Below are positions 45,906-56,254 of a stretch of DNA of 56,500 bases, piece by piece. The stretch is taken from the NCBI GenBank assembly GCA_009760855.2, contig WPIO01000007.1:3403501-3460000 (forward strand), written 5' to 3'. Position numbers and translations under genes: made by a program. The notes beneath the pieces are model-generated. The model did no database searches. It had not been told where the DNA came from and saw only the letters and a list, made by a program, of their open reading frames with translations. The first letter of the stretch is position 1, and each line of letters begins with the position of its first letter. Source of the stretch: Cristatella mucedo. Taxonomy: Eukaryota; Bryozoa; Phylactolaemata; Cristatellidae.

Positions 45906-46526
45906 CAGACTAGGATTTATTCATTGCCTAACGATCTGCTCCCGGTTATCGAGCCAATGAGGTTCGTGCTGGCGAACATGTAAGCTAGTTCGTCATTGAT
46001 AGCCAACAACGGCAGCTAGCTTCTCAATCCGCCTATCACACCATTTGCAGGATATGCAGAATCGGCGGAAAAGGAAAATCTCGGAATTATGCCCATAGTT
46101 TGTTTCAGCTCGCTTAGTAATCTGCGTATCTCACCTTGTCTCTCCGTCTGTAACTTCAAAACGCCATACAGACAATGTAGGTGTTACTCAGAAGAGTTTT
46201 GTATACCACACTAATAGCCTGAGCAGCGTTCAGTAAGCATTCGATAGCTAACAGACTTTATCTCACGATTCAAAGACGCATGCAGTTTCTGAAGGCTATG
46301 CAAACCTCAGAATTCAGTTTAGAGTTCGATTTCTTTGTAGACATCCTACCAATAAGAAAAAGAATATTTAAAGATTATCTAAGAAAAACTTCCCTTCTAT
46401 GAAAAGCTCTCAGTAGAATGAGCTGCATTACTGTCTCGGAGTTTGCCATCCGGTTCGTCTTTGTCTAATAAGTAAGTCAATCATCGATCGTATAGCCGTC
46501 CTTGTTTGGCTACGGGCCACATTCGG
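45739..46526. repeat. Outer duplicated block A (diverged)
   Basis: Similar to 51409-52056 at an estimated 80-90% identity, starting from GAGTTTGGTACAGTGTTTGC. Copy A carries an extra 135 bases at 46136-46270 (repeat X). Non-coding as far as I can see. Confidence 0.85.
46136..46270. repeat. Short dispersed repeat X, copy 2
   Basis: Matches 41691-41825. Absent from the duplicated partner at 51.8 kb, where CTGCGTATCACACCTTCGGA runs through. Confidence 0.6.
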
Positions 46527-46530
46527 ATAG

Positions 46531-46745
46531 GCATAGAGAACTTAATCTCTATTCAGGCGCTTCACATGTGCCTCGGGGCTCGAGCCCACACTAAATGCTG
46601 ACCTAAATAGGTGTGTTTTTAAGTTCTTTTTAAATGTGGTCCAGTCAGGGGATGTTCTGACGCAAGTCGGGAGTGAGTTCCAGGCTTTGGGAGCATACGA
46701 AGTAAATGCACGGTCTCCAGAGGATCTGAGGTTTGTACGAGGATG
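46531..46745 (-). mobile_element. L2-like LINE 3' fragment
   Basis: Minus-strand stem-loop remnant GAGAACTTAATCTCTATTCA, then 3' UTR and ORF2 end. It replaces the sequence found at 52057-52466 in the duplicate. Confidence 0.75.
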
Positions 46746-46748
46746 ATC

Positions 46749-48075
46749 ATGATCAAGTGTGGCATATCTGTAACGAGTAAAACAGGCTTAGGTAGCTTCT
46801 CAACTACTTCAGCCGCCTTTCGGACGGTGGCACCACCTACCTGCATGCTCACTCGGGCTGTGAGGGGTGTACGCTGCTGCTGGGTTTATCCCCAGGCATA
46901 TCGGATGTCAATCTGAGCCTCCCCTTAGCTGGATTCTTGATTGCACCTGGCAGCTGCACACCACCTCCCTGGTATAACAGGTGCACCTTTCGGAAATTCC
47001 TGCTTCTCTGACTTCTTGTACCAGATAGTATGTGTAGGTCACAAAAGTTCGATCTATTCAGACACATTCTTGAGAGCCCCAGAGTGATCCAGAACGATTG
47101 CACTCAGCTTTTTTCAATCGTATTGCATGAGGTGGTTGTGGTGTGTCGGCGAAAGGGAAAGGTGTTTTACCTAGCAGAAGAGATCCCCACGCCCTTACAG
47201 GTGCTTTAATCTCAGGCTCCTGCTTGCACTTCCGACATCACCTAATTCCCGAGCCTTTAGGCAGCCTCCTGCAGAATGCGAAACTTCAATGCCAGACTTG
47301 GACCGTCGTTCCCCCACCCAGATTTGCATCTCCCACTAAGTAGCATCGAGACTAGCAGTTGTAGAACGAAGACGCCATTGACGTTGTAGGCGACCATGTG
47401 CACAAGTCACTACTGGTCACAGTAACCAGAGTGCTTGGCTGAGAACTCGTGGTTAGATGGTTGTGTGTCCTTTTTCTACTCCATAAACTATTGTCCATAT
47501 CGTTTCTGATGTAATAAGTATTACAGCGTAATCAGCCTCTTGATAAATCTAGTTTGCTCACCTGCTCTCGTCCGACAGTTCGTGGTAAGCCAGCTGGAAA
47601 AGAAAGTGTCAGAGTCGCTAGCAGTGGTCCTCTGCATCTTACGTGGGCCTTCTTAAGCCTCTTGAAAGTGAGCAATTAGGACTCTGGTAGATCCTTATCG
47701 GTCAGGCTTCGAGCCTCAGACCTAGAATCGTATGAGGGCTTGAGGGGAAGTGCCAAATAGATTAGTCCATCACGATCTCTTTGTTCGACAATATATTGCC
47801 ATGTCCTTTATCTGTTCCGGTCCAGTAGTTCCTTCGTCTTCTCCTCGGGAGTTCCCGTCGTCTCTCGGCCTCTCGATGCTGCTCGTGCTGATCGCGGTTA
47901 TTCACTCGGTGACAGGTAATTTTAAGACCATTGTGGAAGTGCCTCTCGGACCCTCTTCAGCCCAGTGGCTATAACAATTATAATAGTTCATTTTCATTGC
48001 ATCCTTAGAGAACGTAGCCTCAAACTAGGCTTTTTACATTTACCACTAGGCTCGAGCCCACGACCCTAGTCATTA
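46749..48075. repeat. Inner duplicated block A (about 99% identical)
   Basis: Matches 52467-53793 with a constant offset of 5718, so no net indel. By eye I count about 13-14 substitutions. Identity falls sharply outside both ends. Contains the signal-peptide exon at 47801-47915. Confidence 0.93.
47801..47915 (+). CDS. Predicted signal-peptide first exon, copy A
   Basis: A 115-base exon: ATG, a 38-codon peptide with a hydrophobic core (LGLSMLLVLIAVIHSVT), then a donor ACAG|GTAATT leaving one base (phase 1). Phase-1 introns directly after a signal peptide are common in secreted animal proteins. The peptide would direct a protein into the secretory pathway. Start choice: this ATG gives the shortest N-region before the hydrophobic core; an upstream in-frame start is possible. 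No partner exon for this copy was found before copy B. Confidence 0.5.
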
Positions 48076-49657
48076 AGATTAGCACCTACTCCTGAGCATG
48101 CTAGTACCTGAGAGTTCGTGCAAACAGAAACTGGTGTTTGGCATGGAATGGGCGTGGATAACCTTTTTCCTAACTACTTAACACGTCGATGCCTCATCAA
48201 CGGCAGCAGATTGTCGGCGATCCAGCACTCACAGCGACTGAGGGAGCAGCTGCCGAGCAAGCAGCTTGGCACTCGCACAGTCTGTCGGCAACCGTAAGAG
48301 TTCCAAAGTCGAGCGCTCGACAGGAAAGCTCGAGTTGTGGTCGGCAGACGTCAGGTAAGTTAGCCCTATTTGTAGTCAGGGAACTCCTGCCACCAGCTAG
48401 GCCATGGATGATGGATACGGTAGACAGTGGCCCTCAATAAAGGGGGGGGGGTTCGGGGCACTAGAGGTTTCGTACAGAGCCACTCCAAGCCAGCACCGGT
48501 GCCGCTTTTCGTGACTCTTTGTGTTCGAGCACTTGATCTGCACAGGCTAAGAATGGCGTTGGTAGAGGTGTCTCGAGTATAGGGACAGTATTTCCTTGTA
48601 GGGCGAAAAGTGTTTGTGGTGACGATTGTTTTAGAGGATTTTGGGGCTATAACAGAGCCGTTCGCACAGCGACAGTATCCACCTGTGGGTAAAGTTCAGT
48701 GAATACGGAAATTGTTCTCGGTGCCTTGGTCCAGCTTATGCACTTAACTCATGACCCCTTGGTATTGGTCATTAGGATGTGGCCAGAGCATTAGCGACGT
48801 CCTCATTGGGCACGAGTGGAATGTGCGGACCAGTAGAATACGCCTAATCTCCGAGCTTTTGTCTTTAAAATATAATTCGAACCTTTGAGGCTATCCGCAC
48901 CTCAGAGCTGCGTTAAGAAAGGCATCAGCACCTGCTCGTCGTAGCACTCGGTTTGCACAGTGATACGAAAGACGAAATCGGCTTCAGAACCACCAAAGTG
49001 GTGGACGGGCTGAACAACGATTGACCGGAGACATCTTTGAATTAGCCTTCACGTTAGATGCGGCACCCGATCCAGCTGCCCTTGCATAGCGACTAGCCCG
49101 TGGATTTATAGCTTAGTTTCCTGCCTGGCCACTCTTCACACGAGCGCTCAGTGTCTGTGAGGATCTTGTGAGCCCCATCCACTCAGTTGTATCGATCGAT
49201 AATGTCGAAAGCAAGTTCGGCGATCCGCAGTCGCTCCACACTGAGTTGTCGCCCCGCCTGTTTCTTTCTGCCTGCCACCAGTCACCAAAGTATTCGCAGC
49301 ATGGCCCCGAAGCTGCTGTGAAATCTGCTCCAGTCGGGTAAAAAGATTTTCCTTGACGCCTGACATAGTAAAGTTTCGGTCAGTGCGTAAAAATATTTAT
49401 TCGCCACTCAAAACAGGCGCACTCATTTCTGTTAAGTGCGCTTAGTTTCGATATTGCTCCTCAAATGTCTAGGGGTTTTGGCTAGGGCCAGTGCATCAGC
49501 ACCACACATGGATTTGTAAAACAAAAGATGCTTTACTGGCCTGGGAATGTGGTCTGGGTCATTATCTTGCTGTCAGAGCTAATTTATCACTAGCAGATGA
49601 TTGGAGCTTTTATATGCAACTAACTTGAGCAAGCGCAATCTTAGTTAAGTACTGATT
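48076..49657. other. No confirmed gene; possible exon at 48189-48353
   Basis: A frame from 48189 (MPHQRQQIVGDPALTATEG) reaches a strong donor-like CGTCAG|GTAAGT near 48353. It could be a first or 5' UTR exon, but the peptide is not recognisable. A 10-base G run lies at 48442-48451. Confidence 0.3.
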
Positions 49658-49930
49658 ATAGAAAATAATAATAATGCATTTGTAGAGCACCATCTGAGAA
49701 ATTAGTCTCTTTCTTATTACTTTACATATACTGTAAGGGAAACCAGTCAATATGGTCAGTGAAAACATACACAGTGTTCGTGGGCGCACACAGGCCGATT
49801 CACACAAGGACCCATCAAAAGCTTTGGGGAAAATGTGGGTTTGTAGCTTCTTTTTAAATGTCGTCATACTAAGGATGCGGTGACTTTAATCAAGTGTCGA
49901 TTCCAAGCTCTTGATGAATTCAAAATGCTG
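49658..49930 (-). mobile_element. L2-like LINE 3' end
   Basis: Tail AATAATAATAATGCATTTG, stem-loop remnant CTGAGAAATTAGTCTCTTTC, 3' UTR and the TTCTTTTTAAATG end of ORF2. Decayed and 5'-truncated. Confidence 0.75.
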
Positions 49931-50749
49931 CTAATGTAGTGGTCAATCCGGTCGCCTGATCATAACCCAATGAAGGTTTATGGGATATAACCAACAGGTG
50001 GCTGTAGCATTAACGTTAAGCTGACATAAGTAGTTTAAATTTGCCATAGAATTTGGGATAAGTAAAATATGCTGCAGTATAATAGACATCATGGAAGCGT
50101 GAGGCCTCAATATCTTGCCAGATAAGAGAAGTCATACAGAATTGAAGTCGGCGATGTAACACTAAGCTCGTGCAGATCAAAAGTGCTTGTTTTCAGGCTT
50201 TCAATAAGTTAATTCACATACTAAGCTCAACTTAATCTTAACCTTAACTTCAACCAGGCGTCAAAGAAACTTGGCATTTTTTCGGAGCTGGGTGGCATCC
50301 AAACCACATCAGGGGCAGCTTAATTTAAAATTTTTTTATTACGGAGTGCAGTTGACCGAAAGAAAGGCACAGTTTCCATAAGCCGACTCTCCCTAGCCTA
50401 TCTGAAAGGTTTCTCAGCCATCCCCAACCACCAGTTGAGCCAGTTTGGCAGGGTCGTTGCTTGCCTGTCATGCCTTTCTAAGCAGGATATAGGCTTGCAG
50501 CAAATCGGTGCGACAGGCCATTCATTGAACCGGATCAATTCGCCTCTGGCCGTCGCTTCTATTTCCTAGGCTTTATTATTAGTTTTGTGCCGAAGTCTGT
50601 TCAGCCTTTCCTCTTATCGCTCTAGAGCAGCTTGCTAGAGTAAGCGCTCGCTGTTGCAGCGAGCAACCATCAGAGTTAAACCGATACTTTACCATTAGCC
50701 TGCCTCATCAGATTCAGCTGGTCCCATTTGACATTATTTGTGCTGGGAA
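49931..50749. other. No gene recognised
   Basis: No protein or known repeat seen. Confidence 0.4.
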
Positions 50750-50885
50750 CTGCTCCTCACTAACTAGGTTGTGGGTTCGAGTTCTGCACTGGGTGATCTT
50801 TTACTAGTCACTGCAACGGTGGTGATAGCCGTAAAGGCTCTTCGCTGCCATATAAATGAGGCTGAATCAGCTGGCAAATGGATTT
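50750..50885 (+). mobile_element. tRNA-derived SINE, copy 6
   Basis: B box GGGTTCGAGTTC (50772-50783), then GTCACTGCAACGGTGGTGAT and AGCCGTAAAGGCTCTTCGCT of the shared body. Confidence 0.7.
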
Positions 50886-51404
50886 AGGACGCCCGATCTG
50901 ACCTGGGGAGACCCTGCACGATAGGAAGCGCTAGATGCTGCTTGGTTACTTTAATGGCTACTTGGCTTGGCACCCAGCATTCAGTGTCTACTCGGTAGGT
51001 GGCACTTCACAGCAGTTATATATTCAGAGATCCTACCTCTTAGGTGGAAACTATGACAGCCTTCAGGACAGATACATCGTCACGCTGGGTTGTTCCACCA
51101 CACTACAAGTCTCATGTCTCCGGATGTCTCCCTATTTCTCCAACTCCAAATGCTTGACTTATGATAGACGGCCTCTGGCATAGAGAGCTTATTCGTCCCT
51201 TTTTTAGGGCACCCCAGCAAGCTCTTTTGCTCTGTGCGTGCAAGTGCACTGTTAAGGACTTTGTTTATTTGCATGGGCATTGCTTTGGACCACCGAGCAG
51301 TCGTCTCAGCAGAAAATTGTTAGCTCTCTTACCCGATAAATAATCTCCTCACGATTCAACGAAGCATTCTCCTTATATATCCTTCAAATCGATACTATCT
51401 CCAG
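50886..51404. other. No gene recognised
   Basis: A GCATGGGCATTGCTTTGGAC block near 51272 recurs in diverged form near 53905. No coding similarity. Confidence 0.4.
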
Positions 51405-51575
51405 ATACTGAGTTTGGTACAGTGTTTGCTCTTCACTGCTCTGGTCGTGGGTTAAAGTTCTGCAGTGGTTAAATACTCAATTGACCTCTGCAATCAGTGG
51501 TGAGACCCATGAAGGCTCTTCTGCTGCTAAATGAATGAGACTGTTTAATCAGCTTACCTTATGTACGTCATACCA
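51405..51575 (+). mobile_element. tRNA-derived SINE-like, copy 7 (in duplication)
   Basis: Duplicate of the copy at 45735, with B-box-like GGGTTAAAGTTC and body GAAGGCTCTTCTGCTGC. Confidence 0.6.
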
Positions 51576-52056
51576 GACTAGGATTTTCTCATGGCCTGCC
51601 GATCTGCTCCCAATTATCGAGCCAATGAGGTTCATGCTGGCGCACCTGTAAGCAAGTTTTTTATTGTTAGCCTACAGGTAAAGCTAGCTTCTCAATCCAT
51701 CCGTCACACCATTGGCAAGGTATGCGGAATCGGTGGGAAAGGACAACCTCCGAATTATGCCCACAGTTTGTTTTAGCTAAAGCTTAGTAATCTGCGTATC
51801 ACACCTTCGGAAATGCATGCAGTTTCTGAAGACAGTTTATGAAAACCTCAGAATTTCGTCTGAAATTAGATTTCTTTATGGATATTATACGTATAGGAAA
51901 AGAAGGTTGAAAGATTATCTACGAAAAAATTCCCTTCTACGAAAAGCTCTCGGTAGAATGAGCTGCATTGATGTCTCGGGGTTTGCCTTCGGTTCTTCTA
52001 TATCCTAGATTACCTCTATCATTGATCGGATAGGCGTCCTTGTTTGGCAGCGGGCC
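51409..52056. repeat. Outer duplicated block B (diverged)
   Basis: Partner of 45739-46526. It lacks repeat X. It is followed by 410 bases (52057-52466) not found in copy A. Confidence 0.85.
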
Positions 52057-52466
52057 ACCTTCGGCCAGCCATTGGGTAAGTTCCAGTGTTAGGACTTGAA
52101 GGAATGCTACTAATTGCTGCATGCAGTGCCAGACCGGCTGCTCCAATTCCTAGTCTGTCTGCCTCGTCCTGGAGGGTCTAGAATCTACTTACACATTCTT
52201 TCCGGCCGGTCAAGTCTTCAGTGTACTGAATCGCCCGATTTAAAATGCCTCCTTCGCCTCTTCCTGCTCCTCCAGTTGGTCACCGAAGCGTGAACCTCTC
52301 GTGCCTCGAGATCCTCGGCATCCAGTGTCGGTTCGGCGCTTGACTGTAGCTGTTGAACCTCATTTTAATCCTCTAGCTAAGCACCGTCATTGGCTCGAGA
52401 TCGTGCTATTACCGACGGCTAGTGCTACTGCTTGCTACTCCCAGCTGGTAGAGTTTTAACCGGAAA

Positions 52467-53793
52467 ATGATCAAGTGTGGCATATCTGTAACGAGTAAAA
52501 CAGGCTTAGGTAGCTTCTCAACTACTTCAGCCGCCTTTCGGACGGTGGCACCACCTACCTGCATGCTCACTCGGGCTGTGAGGGGTGTACGCTGCTGCTG
52601 GGTTTATCCCCAGGCATATCGGATGTCAATCTGAGCCTCCCCTTAGCTGGATTCTTGATTGCACCTGGCAGCTGCACACCACCTCCCTGGTATAACAGGT
52701 GCACCTTTCGGAAATTCCTGCTTCTCTGACTTCTTGTACCAGATAGTATGTGTAGGTCACAAAAGTTCGATCTATTCAGACACATTCTTGAGAGCCCCAG
52801 AGTGATCCAGAACGATTACACTCAGCTTTTTTCAATCGTATTGCATGAGGTGGTTGTGGTGTGTCGGCGAAAGGGAAAGGTGTTTTACCTAGCAGAAGAG
52901 ATCCCCACGCCCTTACAGGTGCTTTAATCTCAGGCTCCTGCTTGCACTTCCGACATCACCTCATTCCCGAGCCTTTAGGCAGCCTCCTGCAGAATGCGAA
53001 ACTTCAATGCCAGACTTGGACCGTCGTTCCCCTACCCAGATTTGCATCTCCCACTAGGTAGCATCGAGACTAGCAGTTTTAGAACGAAGACGCCATTGAC
53101 GTTGTAGGCGACCATGTGCACAAGTCACTACTGGTCACAGTAACCAGAGTGCTTGGCTGAGAACTCGTGGTTAGATGGTTGTGTGTCCTTTTTCTACTCC
53201 ATAAACTATTGTCCATATCGTTTCTGATGCAATAAGTATTACAGCGAAGTCAGCCTCTTGATAAATCTAGTTTGCTCACCTGTTCTCGTCCGACAGTTCG
53301 TGGTAAGCCAGCTGGAAAAGAAAGTGTCAGAGTCGCTAGCAGTGGTCCTCTGCATCTCACGTGGGCCTTCTTAAGCCTCTTGAAAGTGAGCAATTAGGAC
53401 TCTGATAGACCCTTATCGGTCAGGCTTCGAGCCTCAGACCTAGAATCGTATGAGGGCTTGAGGGGAAGTGCCAAATAGATTAGTCCATCACGATCTCTTT
53501 GTTCGACAATATATTGCCATGTCCTTTATCTGTTCCGGTCCAGTAGTTCCTTCGTCTTCTCCTCGGGAGTTCCCGTCGTCTCTCGGCCTCTCGATGCTGC
53601 TCGTGCTGATCGCGGTTATTCACTCGGTGACAGGTAATTTTAAGACCATTGTGGAAGTGCCTCTCGGACCCTCTTCAGCCCAGTGGCTATAACAATTATA
53701 ATAGTTCATTTTCATTGCATCCTTAGAGAACGTAGCCTCAAACTAGGCTTTTTATATTTACCACTAGGCTCGAGCCCACGACCCTAGTCATTA
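52467..53793. repeat. Inner duplicated block B (about 99% identical)
   Basis: Partner of 46749-48075, same orientation, 5718 bases downstream. Contains the signal-peptide exon copy B. Confidence 0.93.
53519..53633 (+). CDS. Predicted signal-peptide first exon, copy B
   Basis: Identical in predicted peptide to 47801-47915, with the same phase-1 donor ACAG|GTAATT. It is the nearest upstream candidate for the exon at 55607-55688: donor phase 1 (G) plus acceptor AC completes an Asp codon and keeps the frame open. Together they would make a secreted protein. The joining is inferred from phase only. Confidence 0.5.
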
Positions 53794-54329
53794 AGGTTAG
53801 CACCTATCCCAGAGCATGCTAGTACCTGAGAGTTCGTGCCAACATGAATTGCTGTTCGGAACTGAATGGGCAGGGATGACCTTTTCACAAGCTACTGTTT
53901 ATATGCAAGGGCGTTGTTTTGCACCAACGAGCAATCGTCTCTGCAAAAACCGCTTAAAAAACTGCAGGTGGAAGTTTAAATCGCTCGAAGAGCGGGGCTC
54001 ATCATTTTATGCCGCTTGAGTTAGCTCTTGCTAGCAAAAATTACTGGGTGTGTCTATAGCTAATATGTTTGTTTTTTGCCACTCGTCTTCTGAAAGTTTA
54101 CTTTCAGTGCTGCCATCGGCAATCCAAGCTGCCAGAGATTTAGTCAAGTGCGAGGTAATCGGAAGGAGGAACGATTCCATATAGCTCTGCAGTTTTTCCT
54201 CTGCCTAAAATGAAATCATAGACTGTATCTTTTGGTTACACATGCAAGAGATAGATGAATTGCAAAATGAAGTTAACCAAGAACCTATCGCTGGAGTTAT
54301 GCGTAAATGGGCTCGATAATATAAAAAAA
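53794..54329. other. No gene recognised; putative intron
   Basis: If copy B is spliced to 55607, this is intronic. Confidence 0.35.
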
Positions 54330-54496
54330 AATCCTAGCTGATTAAACAGCCTCGTTTTGTATAGCGATGGAAGAGCCTTTACGGCTATCACCACCGCTTG
54401 CAGTGGCGATAAAGGATCGCCCACTGCAGGAATCGAACCCACGACCTCGGGACCAAGGTCGTGAAAGCAACCACCTTACCTAGTGTGCCATCACGG
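54330..54496 (-). mobile_element. tRNA-derived SINE, copy 8
   Basis: B box GGTTCGATTCC on the minus strand (54429-54439) and the full shared body. The closest relative in the window is the copy at 34273. Confidence 0.85.
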
Positions 54497-55606
54497 CTCA
54501 ACGGGCCCATTGACCTCTCAGCTCGAAGAGCTACCTATCAGTTAGAACCTAAAATACAGCCACCCAGCAGTGGTGTTTCGTGTGTTGTTTGGACATTTAC
54601 ACGCATAAGCCTTTTTCCGAAAGAGACTTTTACAAGTACAATGGAACCAACTCGTTGACTTTGGGGTCTCCAGAGCCTAGGTTGGGCATAATGGACACTA
54701 GCTGTAGTGTAGCTTCCAAAATTTACGAGTGCATATTTTTTTTCTAACGGTCTTGGGGTGTGTGTGCATCGGCTAACTGTCGCTGTAAAAAAAATCGGAT
54801 GACAGTGGCAGCGAAGATTGTATGCAAACCGCAAGGGACCTATAGTAGTGCTTTACCTACTAGGAAGGCTCCGATGGTTCCCAGTGTGTCGGAAGAAGCC
54901 ACTGCCAATATGGACTGGTTGTACCCAGACTATAAAACAATCTCACAGAGGACGTACCACGAGAAATAGTGTCTCCGATGAGTTTCGGTGAATAGCTTCA
55001 CGTCTTAGCATCTTCCAGTACTAAAAGAATTTTGCATGGAAGTAGCTCCTTCCTGTTTCCAGGCCTGGTGCGAAGCAGCACTCGCCAACTTGCTTGCCAT
55101 CAGCTTAGGAAATTGAGAAGAGCAGCGCAGAATCTGACAATCCAAGACGTGTGTTATTTAAACAGTGACCTTCGCTTTTGAAGTAAATAGAATCCTCTGA
55201 ATTCTGAGTTTCCCACCAACATTACGGCTTGTGCTGCGTAGAGCCGTTGCTGTTACGTCCATGTCGCCAATGTGCAGTAGCGAGATGAGAGGCACTTAAG
55301 ACGAGATGAGATGAGAGGCACATAAGGGGGGGGGTGCTCGGTGCTCGATAGCAAAAAATGCTGCCCATGGAGATCCAGTAGAAAAAGCAACGGTGCGAAC
55401 TATTTTTATTGATACTTGGCATTTGCTAACTCGAAATGCCATCGAGTAGTTTATGCATTTCTGCTGATAATGGCGGTACTTAAAAAGATGGGAAGCCTCT
55501 AGCCACTATCTCTCCACTATCCCTGGCTAGTAGTGCTATTATCCAGTGGTGACGGTGGTGGTCTTGGACGGATTACTAGGCGGCTAATTTGGCGTTCTCT
55601 TTACAG
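54497..55606. other. No gene recognised; putative intron
   Basis: A 69-codon frame at 54760-54969 is unrecognised. A partial 23-bp tandem repeat (GAGATGAGAGGCAC) lies at about 55280-55326, followed by a 9-base G run. The acceptor region for the next exon has CTAAT near 55584 and a TTCTCTTTACAG end. Confidence 0.35.
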
Positions 55607-55688
55607 ACAAAGAAGCTGGTGGATCAGCGTGCGATCACTTACTCTGTCAAATGGGCCTGGAGAACGGTTCAGTCAACAATGCGTCCGG
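55607..55688 (+). CDS. Possible discoidin (F5/8C)-like exon
   Basis: 82 bases between a good acceptor (TTCTCTTTACAG) and a donor (CCGG|GTGAGT). With one base from the upstream exon it reads D, then KEAGGSACDHLLC and QMGLENGSVNNASG. Many discoidin domains begin with a Cys, a few residues, then LGMEDGxIxDxQxxASS; this exon has the Cys, the GLENG block and ASG at the right spacing. Such domains bind sugars or phospholipids on secreted and surface proteins. Only the first tenth of a domain is present, so the assignment is tentative. The next exon would lie outside the window or was not found. Confidence 0.4.
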
Positions 55689-56014
55689 GTGAGTGAGTTC
55701 CTTATTCAAACAGGCTGACCTACAAGATCTGTGCTGCAATGGCCGCGAGTAGTCGATAGCGTGTCGGTGGCCCTGCAGAGTGCAAGCAATGGGGGGGGGG
55801 CGGATTCTCAGCTGCTCACATTGAAAGAAAGCTGTATCAGCTCAACCTCTTTGCTCCAGCCATAGCAGCTATAGTGGCCAGTGTTCTGAATCACCCGAAA
55901 TGGTCTATCATATGACTGAGCAGCCGACCGGCTTTCATTAAAATAGGGTGAAAATGTCAACCTGATCATTGCTTCTGCCTGAACCTGGCTACGCCCAAGG
56001 CTTGTGAACAGCAG
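55689..56014. other. No gene recognised
   Basis: Contains a 10-base G run at 55791-55800. Confidence 0.35.
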
Positions 56015-56180
56015 ACTTAATAATAATAATAATAATAACAATGCACTTGATAAAGCGCCGTGAGAAGACCCAGTCTCTTTCTAGGCGCTTTAAGTTTGCT
56101 GCAACGGGAAACGCTATTGAATGGTGAGTAATATCATGCTTGATAAACAACAGGAATTAGGTTAGGGGTACCCTCGAGCT
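56015..56180 (-). mobile_element. L2-like LINE 3' end
   Basis: Tail TAATAATAATAATAATAACA, stem-loop (AAAGCGCC ... GGCGCTTT) and part of the 3' UTR. Confidence 0.85.
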
Positions 56181-56254
56181 ATCAGAATTTTGTAGACACT
56201 TTAAACAATCATTTTAGGCTGATTTATCTGACAAAATGCCTTGAAGCGTGCTGA

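Noticed and set aside
46849-47103. 84-codon minus-strand frame shared by both duplicates (copy at 52567)
   Set aside because: Both copies are about 99% identical at DNA level, so a shared open frame carries no evidence of selection; no family is recognised.
46749-53793. Two LTRs of an LTR retrotransposon
   Set aside because: The near-identical blocks do not start with TG and end with CA, the DNA between them has no gag or pol blocks, and further upstream sequence is also duplicated.
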